A DNA stretch of 64,000 nucleotides from Mantamonas sphyraenae (lineage: Eukaryota > CRuMs > Mantamonadidae): contig JAPMXV010000057.1 of NCBI GenBank assembly GCA_026936335.1, positions 62,001-126,000 on the forward strand, in the 5' to 3' direction. Each line of letters starts with the position of its first letter. Positions within the stretch are counted from its first letter, which is position 1. This document shows positions 31,189-40,882 of the stretch, one piece after another. The notes below the pieces were generated by a model. The model worked only from the letters and a program-made list of their open reading frames with translations, searched no databases and had not been told where the DNA came from. The position numbers and the translations under genes were made by a program.

Positions 31189-33636
31189 ATGCAGTGGGAG
31201 GACACCGTGGAGCGGTTTGTGCAGCAGGTGGTGGCACAGCCCACACGCTTCCTGACCCCGGATGCCGATGTGGAAGAGCAAGCACTGGAGGTGACCAAGC
31301 AGCTGTTCAAACAGAGTGAGTCCGGCGTGATGGCAAAGCGAGGGGGCATGTGGATGGGTGTGCGAGTGACCGTGTGCCATGTTGGAGTGATAGTTTTGCC
31401 ATGAATTGGATGGGCACATGGCACATGGAAGAGGGCACATGGGTTGGGACGTGGGGATAAGGCGGGGTTGGGGGGTCAGAGTGAGTGTTTGACGCATGCG
31501 CGGGCATCGAGGCTCACACACAGACGGGGTGTGCACAGGCAAGGAGGATGAACCCAAGGCCATGGGAGGTCTGGATGAGCTCATCACACAGGGGTTTACC
31601 CACGAGCAGATCTGGCAGCAGTTGCAGATGCGCAACGGACCCATGCTGGCTTACCTGGAGAAGAAGAGCCGGAAGCTGGTCTCCCAAGGCGACGAACTTC
31701 AACTCGAGCTGGAGCTGGAACTGGGCCAGCAGGACGACGAAAGCTTGGACGACAGTGAGCAAGAGCTGCTGGACTCGGAGGAGGACGGGGAAGCAAGCGA
31801 GGAGGACGACGATGTGGAGGCGTGGGGAGAGGAAAGCAGCGAGGACGAAGAGCAGGCGGATTTCCAGGCACAGTTCGAGGAGGAAGATGAGGACGAGGAT
31901 GAGGATGAGCAAGATGCAAAGGTGGAAGACGGATTTCTGGATTTGGCGGAAATGGAGGAGTTTGTGGCCGCAGGCGAACGGATGGAGTACGGCGAACAGG
32001 ACTTTGGGGACATTGCAGAGGTCAAGTACGCCGACAGTGACTCGGACATCGATTATTTCCAGGATCTGCCATCGGAAGACGAGGCGAATGGAGGAGGAGT
32101 GCAGCATGAAGATGTGGATGAGGATGACGAGGACGAGGAGGACGAGGACGAGGACGGAGAAGGCGGGGATCTCATTGCCATGCTGAGGCAGTCGCGAAAG
32201 ACGGCGGGAATTACAGATTACGACAGCGATGAGGATCGGTTGGAACGCACGCTGGCCAAGGAGAGCCGCAGCAAGGCAAGGAAGTTGACACGAGATGACT
32301 TTGATGTGCTGGAGGTGCAGGAGGGCGACGGAGGGTTGATGCAGCTGAACGATGGAGGCAGGGTAGGCAAGAAGGGAAGCAGCAAGAAGAACAAAGGAAG
32401 AGGAGGAGGAGGAGGCAATGACACAGTGGGTGCATTGGGACCCACATACAAGGAGTTTTTCGATCCGCCGAAGCGCAAGGGAAGGCGTGGGGGGGCTCGA
32501 CGCAGATTTGATAAGCAGGCGAGCAAAAGGGCAGGGATGGACGACAGCGAGGGATGGGAAATGTGGGAGGAGGAAGGGGAAGGAGAGGAGGAAGTGGAGG
32601 AGGAGGGAAGGCGAAGGAAGGCGGGCAAGGGTGCACGTGGGGGCGAGGTGGATTTGGACGAACAATTCATGGAGTCGATCCGCAAGCAACGACAGGAGAT
32701 GTTTGCCAAGGGCAAGGGAGGCAATGAGGATGAAATGGACAAAGAGGAGGGAGAGGACGAGGACGAGGAAGAGGACGAGGAGACGGAGTATGAGAGGAAG
32801 CAAAAGAGGCTGGAAAGGCAAATCGAAGAGCTGGAGTCAAAGAACCTGGGAGAGAAGCATTGGTCGATGACAGGCGAGGTGGAAGCGAGCAAGCGCCCTG
32901 CAAACAGTCTGCTGGACACGGTGTTGGAGTATGAACAGGCGACAAAGATTGCGCCTGTGATCTCGGAGCAATCGACGACTGCACTGGAGGACATCATCAA
33001 GAGGAGGATTGTGGAGGAGCGGTGGGACGACGTGGTGCGCAAGGTGCAGCTGGAGGACAAGCGGGAAAAGAAGCAGCTTGTGGAGCTGAACCACGAAAAG
33101 AGCAAAAAGTCGCTGTCGCAGGAGCTGGAGGAGGAATACCTGGCACAGTTGGAGGCGAGGAGACGTGCACAGAAGGGATTGACGGGTGACGAGGACGCAG
33201 AACGGGATCCGAGGTACGTGGAGATGGATGCGCTGTTCAAGAAGCTGTGCTACAAGCTCGACTCGCTGAGCAACTTTCATTTCACGCCGAAACCGGATCT
33301 GGAGGAGGTGGAGGTGACAAGCAATGTGGCCGCCCTGAACATGGAGGAGGTGATCCCCGTGGGTGTGAGCGACAGCTCGATGATGACCCCGGGAGAAATC
33401 TACGCCGCCAAGCGCAAGCCAGTGACGGGCGAGACGGAACGCACACGGGAAGACCGCAAAACGGCACGTTTGGAGAAGAAACGACAGAAGCGGAAACGAC
33501 TGGCTGGCATCGAAGAGAGTCGCAAGGTGCGTGCCAAGCTGGATCCAGAGTATGCCAAGAAATACCACCAACGCAAGGCGCTGGAAAGGGCAGCCAATGC
33601 ACGCAATGTCACTGTGGCCGGAGCAGATGGTCAGGT

Positions 33637-33670
<34 letters not shown>

Positions 33671-33830
33671 GGTGGTGGGTGGTGGTGCAGAGCAGGTCAA
33701 GACCAGCTCGGCCTTTTTCGAACGACTGCAGGCCGAGGTCAGCCGGGGCATTGCTGGCGAGAAGGAACAGCTACAAGAGAAGGAGAAGCAGCGCAGTGGC
33801 AAGGGCGGAGGCAGCAAGTACAGATTGTGA
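31189..33830 (+). CDS. MPHOSPH10: MPP10/MPHOSPH10, U3 snoRNP processome subunit, 3 exons
   Basis: Exons 31189-31315, 31539-33634 and 33696-33830 give 785 residues. The N-terminal helix (QWEDTVERFVQQVVAQPTRF) is followed by a very acidic middle with FLDLAEMEEFVAAGE and TYKEFFDPPKR. The conserved MPP10 core follows: EKHWSMTGEV, SLLDTVLEYEQATKIAPVIS, YVEMDALFKKLCYKLDSLSNFHFTPKP (ends given) and MEEVIPVGVSD. The C terminus, KTSSAFFERLQ, is in another frame from the rest. It can be reached by a 61-base intron from GTTGGC to a CAG (33635-33695) that spans an AGC repeat, or a small indel in that repeat could have changed the frame. MPP10 acts with IMP3 and IMP4 in early 18S rRNA processing. Identification is firm; the last junction is not. 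Confidence 0.92.
33640..33670. repeat. AGC trinucleotide repeat at the last MPP10 junction
   Basis: About ten AGC units lie where the MPP10 reading frame changes. They are treated here as part of a short intron; otherwise they would code Ser. Confidence 0.85.
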
Positions 33831-34003
33831 GAGGGAAGCGGTGTGTTTCTTGTCGCGCGTGGAGTAAAATGCAGTCCCCTGCCCCAACTGGATGTTGGAA
33901 TCCCAACATTGCAAGACACAAACACAGGACCAAGGATGAGAATAACCTGTTTGGAATGCATTTGGATGGTGATGATCGCGTGCACGAACCAAAAAGATTA
34001 CGC

Positions 34004-35027
34004 TTACTTCCAGCTGTGGCGACCACGCGCACGCTCGAACTTGCGGCCGTTGGCGCGGACATAGGGGCGGGTGCTGCTGTGCGGGGTACCCGGGGCAGCG
34101 CCAAAGTACTTGAAGACCTTGCGGGCCTTGACCGGGCCACGGAGGAGGACGGCGTTGGAGCCGGTGGGGTTCTCCAGTGCAAACTGGTCAAAGGTGATGA
34201 TGCGGCCACCAGCGTTGAGGATGCGAGCGCGAGCCGACTTGGTCACACGCAGGGCGCACACGTTGAGGGCGGGCACGTTGAGCATGCGCTCGTCGTCGGT
34301 GATGGTACCGACCAGCACAGCCACGCGGTTCTCCTTGCCCTTCATCAGACGGGCCAGCTTGCTCAGCGAGAGCGGGGCACGGTTGTTGCGCGACATGTAC
34401 AGCCTCTTCAACACAACCTTGTTGAAGTTGGAGTTGGTGCGGCGGGCCAGGAAGCGATACAGCTTGACCAGCAGGCGCAGGTACAAATCCTGGCTCACGG
34501 GCGCGGTGCGCGACGAGTTCTTACGGCGGCCTCCTGCAATCAAGTCGATACCCTGTAGAGTGTGGATGTGTGGAATGCGTGTAGGACATGTGTGAGCAAA
34601 CGTGTGCCGGTGGTGGTCGTCGTCTGACGCACTGCCTGGTGCGGTAGGGCCAGGTGGAGCAGCGGGCAGAATCGCATGCGAAAAAACTGCATGCACCACA
34701 CGCGCCCGCACACGGTCATGCACACCTCGGAACACATCGACACATGCACCCATGTGTCGGGGAGACATGTTTGCAGGGCTGGCTATGGCCAGATTCGGTG
34801 TGGCACGTGTGTGGCGCGTGCGGAGGCGTGCAGAGGGCCGGGCTGGCCTTTTTGGCAAGGGGCAGAGGAGCGAGGGCAATGAGTGCCGCCTTTGGGGACA
34901 CAGCCTCTGCGCACGCGTGCGCTGCGGTGGGGGAATGCCACGTGCACAGGGTTCACATGGTCACACATGGGAGTGGCTGGGCAGATGGGTGTGCAAGAGG
35001 CAACATGTGGGAGTACCAACGAACCAT
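34004..35027 (-). CDS. RPL18: Ribosomal protein eL18, intron directly after the start codon
   Basis: The main exon 34552-34004 encodes [12 protein letters not shown] and continues through [73 protein letters not shown] and [18 protein letters not shown] to the family ending KFERARGR. Everything but the initiator Met is present, and the exon opens right after a CAG acceptor. Among the upstream candidates, the ATG at 35027-35025 is followed at once by GTTCGT, a fitting GTNNGT donor, and gives Met-Gly-Ile-Asp as in other eL18 proteins. An intron of 472 bases results. Total length is 183 residues against about 188 in animals. The protein is a large-subunit structural component. The identity is certain; the one-codon first exon is inference. 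Confidence 0.9.
34553..35024 (-). other. Long intron of RPL18
   Basis: This 472-base intron is inferred between the ATG codon and the first full exon of RPL18. Introns of ribosomal protein genes often host snoRNAs, but I could not pick out paired C/D boxes or an H/ACA structure by eye. Short open frames on both strands show no recognisable protein. Confidence 0.5.
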
Positions 35028-35090
35028 TGTGTTTTCTTGCTTTGTGGTGTTGGACGCGGCGCCGCAGGAAAGCAATCACACTCATTGAGG

Positions 35091-36749
35091 TCAGGAGGCA
35101 TGTTCCTTGGGTCTGCCACGATGCCATCTGGAGACAGCCCACCAATGCCACATGGCAAGGGCAATCATGCCGAGATGCATGACGGCGAGGAGGACGCTGT
35201 TGTTGACGTCGAAGCGACCCACGCGCAACATGTCGTACAACACAGTGTAGTACGCCTCATCGTAGGCGAAGCACATGGCGGCAACGGCGCCCGGTCCAAA
35301 CACACCCGGATGGTGCAGGACAAAGGGCAGGCTCCAGGAAATCCACAGGAGGAACTGAACGTGGATGCCCTTGGACAACCCATACCCGATGGCGTTGCTC
35401 ATGATAAACAGCGCCACAAGCGCCTCGCTCTCCAGAGTGGGGCCATGTGTCTGTGGTGATGATGATGATGAGGAGGAGGAGGAGGAGGAGGAGGAGGATG
35501 AGGGCTGCTTGTGTGCTCGCTGCTGGTAGCGAGAGGCGGCTCGCTTGAGGGTGGAAAACAGGAGGGCGTACATGATGACCAGGGCGACGACGGTGGTGAG
35601 GAGCAGGGAGAGGCCGAACCAGGAAGCGGTGGCCATCTCCTTGCCCAGGAACTTCCATGCGTAGTTGTTTGTCCATGTAAAGTTGCGTGAAAAGTTAAAG
35701 GCGTGGCGAAGGTAGGCCATGGGTGCCTCGAGGAGGAAAGGCAGGGCAAGGAGGAGTTGAACGACACCCATGACGCCAAAGTGGAGCACCACCTTGGCGA
35801 GGGGCAAACGCAGCAGGTACCAGAGGAGCAGGGGAGGGCCGTAGAAGAGGTTGTTCATCTTGAGGGCAACGGCAGTGGTGTATGCCAGCGAGGCAATCCA
35901 CAGGCGGTCGTTGAGGACAGCGTAGACACAGAGGACGATGACCAGGGTCGGATAGACGTCGTTGGTCACCTTGGCGACGGTGACGTGGAGGGCATGTGCG
36001 GAGAGGAACGGGTACACCAGCAGGAGGAGGTGTTTGGGCAGGCGTGCGTGACGCACAAACATGTGTGCAGCAAGCAGGTGGTGGAGCACATAGGCAGCCA
36101 AACCCAACAGCTGGGCACGCGTGTAGTTCCAGTTGCACAGCCAAGCCACGCCTGCATACAGCCAGGTGAAGGCCGCAGGGTAATAGTCGGGTCCCAACGG
36201 ACACTCCAGGTTGGCATAGTTGCGCTCGCCGCCGAGTACGGCGTTGCCAAACAGCATGTAGCAGTCAAAGTCGCAGCGATCCTGAGTGCCGACCAACCGC
36301 AGCCCCATGGCGGTGTCCAGCACCGCCAGGATGAGCAGAAAGGCCCAGGTGGGCAGTGCATCCACTGTGTCGATGAGCACACGCACGGGTGCGCGTTCAA
36401 AGTCATGTCGGAACGATCCGGGAGCGGAGGACGAGCGCCTCCTCGTTGCAGCCTGTTCGCTCACCTGGTCCGTCGCCTTGCTCAGCTGCAACGGCGGGGG
36501 CGGAGAGTGTTTGGCCTTGTGTGGGGTGCCTCCAGCAGAGGAGGAGGAGTGGGACGTGTGTGTGGACGCCGGCTGATGTGCAGACGAGCCTGCAGGCGAG
36601 GAGGGCGAGGTGGGCGGTGAATGGAGAGCGTTGTTGTTCGCCCCTCCCTTCGGGCTGCTGCTGTCCATGTGCACCTTTTTCCCGTGGCTGTGACTTCGAG
36701 AACGTCCTGTCGACGCATTGTCGCCGGCCATGGTGACGGGACGCAACAT
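35091..36749 (-). CDS. ALG3: ALG3-like dolichyl-P-Man:Man5GlcNAc2-PP-dolichol alpha-1,3-mannosyltransferase
   Basis: This is a single exon of 552 residues from the ATG at 36749; an ATG at 36731 is an alternative. After a Ser/His/Pro-rich cytoplasmic N terminus of about 120 residues come ten or more hydrophobic spans. Family signatures are a luminal loop with DCYMLFGNAVLGGERNYANL and GPDYYPAAFTWLYAG, then VTNDVYPTLVIVLCVYAVL, AVALKMNNLFYGPPLLL and LALPFLLEAPMAYLRHAFNF. Near the C terminus comes IGYGLSKGIHVQFLLWISWSLPF. ALG3 adds the sixth mannose, in alpha-1,3 linkage, to the lipid-linked N-glycan precursor on the ER luminal face. The long polar N-terminal extension and a polyserine loop between later spans are additions compared with animal ALG3. 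It diverges from the secreted cysteine-repeat gene with 88 bases between starts. Confidence 0.88.
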   Translation of the reverse strand: MLRPVTMAGDNASTGRSRSHSHGKKVHMDSSSPKGGANNNALHSPPTSPSSPAGSSAHQPASTHTSHSSSSAGGTPHKAKHSPPPPLQLSKATDQVSEQAATRRRSSSAPGSFRHDFERAPVRVLIDTVDALPTWAFLLILAVLDTAMGLRLVGTQDRCDFDCYMLFGNAVLGGERNYANLECPLGPDYYPAAFTWLYAGVAWLCNWNYTRAQLLGLAAYVLHHLLAAHMFVRHARLPKHLLLLVYPFLSAHALHVTVAKVTNDVYPTLVIVLCVYAVLNDRLWIASLAYTTAVALKMNNLFYGPPLLLWYLLRLPLAKVVLHFGVMGVVQLLLALPFLLEAPMAYLRHAFNFSRNFTWTNNYAWKFLGKEMATASWFGLSLLLTTVVALVIMYALLFSTLKRAASRYQQRAHKQPSSSSSSSSSSSSSSSPQTHGPTLESEALVALFIMSNAIGYGLSKGIHVQFLLWISWSLPFVLHHPGVFGPGAVAAMCFAYDEAYYTVLYDMLRVGRFDVNNSVLLAVMHLGMIALAMWHWWAVSRWHRGRPKEHAS

Positions 36750-36837
36750 GGTGCGAGGCAGAGGAACGTGGGAGTTGCTTTGCCTGCGCCGGTTCGCCCA
36801 CACAACGAACCCAACAACCCAAAAAAAAACCCCAGCA

Positions 36838-39564
36838 ATGAGGCGAACCATTCTCATCGCTACCATTCTGGCCATTGCCGCTCTTGTGGCGGCTGACTTC
36901 CAAGGCGACGTGTATGTTTTTCCTCTGCGTGTGTTACCCTTGTTTTTTTTGCCGCACGCCGGAAATCGTTCCGCACGCAAACGCTCGCGCGGCCTCCGCG
37001 CGTTTCTTCCTGCCGCCCGTACGCGCTCGCTCGCAATGCAGGACGCCCAGCACACACGTAGATGCCCAACACCTGCGCGTGTGCATGTGGGCGTGTGGTG
37101 CAGCCCTGCTCTGCGCGTCCAGATGACGCTGCACGCTTGCGCATTGGGTTCGGATGGAAGTGGGAGAAAAAAAAGCCCTCCCGCCCCAAACCCGGTCTCC
37201 GGTCCCATACGCCAAGGGAAGCACAGCACTGACACCCTCTCGCACACCAACACATTGGCCATCCTCGGTCCTGTCCCTCCTGCATCATTGCCACAGGCTC
37301 AACGCAGCTGAGGACGCGTACGTTTGGAGTGTGTGTGTGTGTGGTTGTGATTGTTGTTTCCTCGTTTGCCCTTTCTCGTCACGTTGTCTCTCGTGCTGAC
37401 AGCCACTTGTCGTACACACAGCGTCCGCGAGGCTGTGAACCAGGCCATGATTCAGCAGGCAGCTGCTGAGCATGGTGTGGATGTGCAGAGCAGCGCTAGC
37501 AGCGACAGCAGCGACGAGGAGTACGACGAGCTTCAGGATTCTGACTCGGACTCGCTTTCTCTGCCGCGTCGCTTTGACTCGGAGGTGATTGTGCGTCGCC
37601 GCGGTGGCATGACTGTGCAGTGCCTGGTGCCGCCGTGCCCCAAGATCGAGGACCCGCGCGTGCGTGTGGTCAAGCCTGTGCGCCGCAGCGATGTGCGCAA
37701 GTTCCCGGTGCTCCGCCCGGGGTACATCCGCCGTCACTACCGCCTGCCTGGCGTGCGCCGCCATGCTGGCATCCGCCACGCACGTCTGTCTGAGCTGTTC
37801 CGCCGCTTCAAGGGCCGCTACGGCGGTGTGCGCAAGGGCCCCATCGGCGTGCGCGTGGTCCGCTGTGGCTTCCGCCCGCGCCCGCAGATCCGTCTGCCCA
37901 GGCCCGTTGTGGACCGACCCCAGGTCATGGTGCGCCCGCCTGTGGCCAACGGCGTTGCCTCGAGCGACGAGAGCGCCAGCGAGGAGAGCAGCGAGGAGGA
38001 GTGGTCGGACAACGACGACGTGACCGACGAGAACGCCCTGAGCTTTGGTCGCTTCTGCAACAAGGCCTGCCCCAAGGTCAAGGTGTCCTGCACCAACGGC
38101 ATCCTGATGCGTGAGCGCACCCTGCGCAACGGCTGCAAGATCTGCGCCCGCTGCATCCCCAAGCGCAAGCCCAGGAAGTGCAACTGCAAGGCCATCAAGT
38201 GCGCCCCGGGCTACGAGCTCGGATACCCTGCCCGTGGCATCCGCCCCGCCGTCATGCCCTTCCGCCGCTCCCGCTTCGGTGTGCGCGACGAGGACAGCAA
38301 CCACAACGCCCTGCGTTTCGCCAGCCACTGGTGCCCGCCGTGCAAGACTTGCATCAAGAAGGGACAGAACTGGGGCATCAAGCCGCCCAAGCCCATCAAG
38401 CTCCCGTTTGCCTGCCCCATGTGCGCCATGCCCAGGTGCATGACTGGCTACAAGCTGGTCAGCGGCAAGAAGCTGTCCAACGGTTGCCACGCATGCCCCA
38501 CCTGCGTGAAGGACCCGACGGCCAAGCCGTTCCCCCACCCGTTCCCGTGCCTGCCCCGCGCTTGCCCCATGGTGATCCGCATGTGCAAGGCTGACGAGGA
38601 GTGGAAGGCCGGCACCGACAGCCGTGGCTGCACCACGTGCCCGTCGTGCCAGCCCAAGGACAAGCCGACGAAGCCTGTGGACCCGACCCCGGTGACCCCC
38701 AAGCCCAAGCCGTTCCCGTTCACCCGCTGCCCCATGGTGTGCTGCATGATGCGCATGCCCCTGAAGGGCTGCCCTGAGGGCAAGAAGTGGGGACCCACCT
38801 TCATCACGATCCGTGGCCAGAAGTGCCGCGGCTGCAACTCGTGCATCGACGCCAAGGAGGCCGAGAAGGACGCCAAGGAGGTCGCCGACGCCGAGGCTGC
38901 CACCATTGCCGAGGTCAAGGAGATCATGCAGGACGTTGCATCGTCCTCCGACTCGGACGACGAGCTGTTCAACTCGGATGACGACGACGTGTACGACGAC
39001 GACGAGCGCTCCATGCGCCGCCGCTGGAGCACGCGCCCTTCCATGTACAAGCCGTGGAAGCCGTACCGCTTCGACTGCCCCATCTACCGCTGCATGCGCC
39101 CGATGTGCAAGAAGGGTGAGGACCTCGTGCCCACCGTGATTGTGCGCAACGGCAAGCGCTGCCGTGGCTGCCCCAGGTGCAAGCCCGAGAAGGACATCAA
39201 GATCCGCGTGCGCCCGTGCCCCATCCCCATGTGCGCCTACCGTGGCAACTGCCCGGCTGGCTACAAGCTGACCCCGAACCACTTTGTGGCCAACGGTCGC
39301 AAGTGCCCGGGTTGCCCCACCTGCCAGAAGGTCGAGGTGTCTGAGGGACCCAAGTGCCCGCTGCGCTTCTGCCCCGCCGTCGCCTGCCCGCGCTCCCTGA
39401 GCACGGTCAGCAAGGACGCCAACGGATGCCCCGAGTGCCCGCGCTGCAACTGGCCGGGCCGCCCTCTGGTCGCCGTCCTGCCCGCCGAATCCTCGTCCGT
39501 CAGCGACGCCGAGGAGGCCGACGATGTCGAGGACATGAACATCTACGAGGAGCAGCAGGAATAA
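36838..39564 (+). CDS. Large secreted cysteine-repeat protein (antistasin-like spacing), 3 exons with a 21-base microexon
   Basis: Exon 1 (36838-36911) codes a signal peptide, MRRTILIATILAIAALVAA. A 21-base microexon is proposed at 37297-37317 (CAG acceptor, GTACGT donor, phase 2 on both sides), then exon 3 at 37422-39564; total 745 residues. With or without the microexon the frame is kept. The mature chain has about eight repeats of the form CPxxxCxxxC, then a Gly/Lys-rich stretch, NGxxCxxCxxC, as in FACPMCAMPRCMTGYKL with GCHACPTC. They are separated by Asp/Glu/Ser-rich linkers and very basic Arg/Pro stretches. The spacing recalls antistasin-type protease-inhibitor domains, but homology is not proven. 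Codon choice is strongly biased to G/C third positions, suggesting high expression. An extracellular coat or matrix protein is my guess. The stop codon overlaps an AATAAA. Confidence 0.82.
36912..37296 (+). other. First intron of the cysteine-repeat gene
   Basis: These 385 bases lie between the signal-peptide exon and the proposed microexon. Short open frames show no recognisable protein. Nothing further is seen. Confidence 0.5.
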
Positions 39565-39565
39565 A
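39560..39565 (+). promoter_or_regulatory. AATAAA poly(A) signal overlapping the stop codon
   Basis: The hexamer AATAAA contains the TAA stop of the cysteine-repeat gene, so the 3' UTR must be very short. The next gene, on the opposite strand, ends about 100 bases further on. Confidence 0.6.
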
Positions 39566-39666
39566 TCTGCCTGCCTGACCACACACTGTGGGTTCAACCT
39601 TGACTTGTATTCCTTCATTTTCTTGTGTGTTTGTGTGTGTGTGTGTGTGTGTGCGCGTGATTCTCT

Positions 39667-40799
39667 CTACCCGCGTGCTCGACGTGCCTTGCGTCCAGAC
39701 CCGCCGCCTGTGCTGCTGTTGCCTCCCCCCTGAAGTTTCTGCGTGAGTGCCTGGATCTTGGCATCCTTGAGGGCCAGCAGCTTTTCCATCTTCTTGACCT
39801 TGGAGTTGAGCACCTCGACCGTCTCCTGCAGCTCAATGATGAGCTGATCCTTCTCCAGATCCTCCAGGGAGTGGCCCTGGAAGGACGCCGAGTTGCCATG
39901 TGACTGTTGATGTTCCACACTGCCCGTGCTGCTGTTGACACCCGATGAGGCGGTGAAGTACGTGATGCCCCCCGGACTGGACGTTTCGCCCACGTGCTGG
40001 CCATACACGGCCTGCTTTTCCTGAAGTGCCTCCTGCTCCTTGCGTGCCGCCCTTCGCTCCTCCACTTTCTCTTGGTATTCCTCCATGGAACGCTGCAGGT
40101 TGAGCAGAAACGCCTCCACAGAGCCGCGCTTCGCCGTCGCCAAATCCTCCATCTCTTCCGGCGTCAGATCCATGCCCATCTTGCGCAGGACCTTGGCTGG
40201 GGAAGGACGCGGGATGGTAAAGGACAGGTGGTGAGAGCGAGAGAGGGGAAGGCGGGGGGAGGGGGATGTGTGTGTGTGTGTGTGAGTGTCGGTGTCCAAG
40301 CGAGAAAGAGCAGGAGATTGGAAGCGGGCCACTCACTGTTCAGCGTTTTCCAATTGTACACCTTTGTGTCGGTGCTGTTTGCAGGCACATAGTTGTGCAG
40401 ATCGACCAGTTTGGGAAAGTAGGCGGCTACAACCTCGGCCGCAAGAACTGTGTGCGTTGTGCGTTGTGTGTGTGGAAAGGGGGCGGGCGCGGCGTGGCAA
40501 AGGAGAGAGTAACGGTTCCTGGGTGTCAGCACACTTTGCGGCCGGGCAGATGAGAGCCAACACAGTGGAGAGCGTGCATGGTGTCACATCGTTGAACACA
40601 GGCATACAGACCAGGATACGAGGGTGCACCCTGGAATGGTATGCGCGGGGGAACCATGGCAGCGGCAGAGAGGATGCCATGACACAAACACACCTCCGTC
40701 TGCAAAGTCACGTGCAATGTTGCGCTTGGGTCGCGACAATGGGATCTCATCGATCCAAAGATAGACTTCCTGGAGTTCTTCCTCCTCAATCTCGGACAT
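39667..40799 (-). CDS. SPEF1: SPEF1/CLAMP calponin-homology flagellar microtubule protein, 3 exons
   Basis: Exons 40799-40694, 40447-40337 and 40196-39667 give 248 residues. Spliced, the CH domain reads LQEVYLWIDEIPLSRPKRNI, then ARDFADGVLAAEVVAAYFPK, LHNYVPANST and NWKTLNTKVLRKMGMDL. Every junction falls inside motifs conserved in SPEF1, which confirms donors GTGTGT and GTGAGT and the CAG acceptors. The C-terminal half is coiled coil (EKDQLIIELQETVEVLNSK) after a Ser/Gly linker, ending in a basic tail. SPEF1 bundles microtubules and is part of the flagellar central apparatus in animals and other eukaryotes. The gene starts 83 bases from the divergent start of an atypical GTPase, so the two may be co-expressed. 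Confidence 0.95.
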
Positions 40800-40882
40800 G
40801 GCTTGCGGGCGGGGAGGGGGGGGGAATGGGGACAGTGTGGGGGCGGTGGCGGCGTCCGTGTAAGCAACACATCGGCACACAC
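40800..40882. promoter_or_regulatory. 83-base divergent interval, SPEF1 / atypical GTPase
   Basis: The short interval between two divergent start codons must serve both genes. It contains G-rich and GT-rich runs and no obvious core motif. Confidence 0.35.

Noticed and set aside
37285-39618. A 777-residue open frame antisense to the cysteine-repeat gene
   Set aside because: It is a by-product of the extreme third-position G/C bias of the sense gene. It has the low-information Leu/Ala/Val/Arg/His composition usual for such shadows and no domain, while the sense strand has a signal peptide and ordered Cys repeats.
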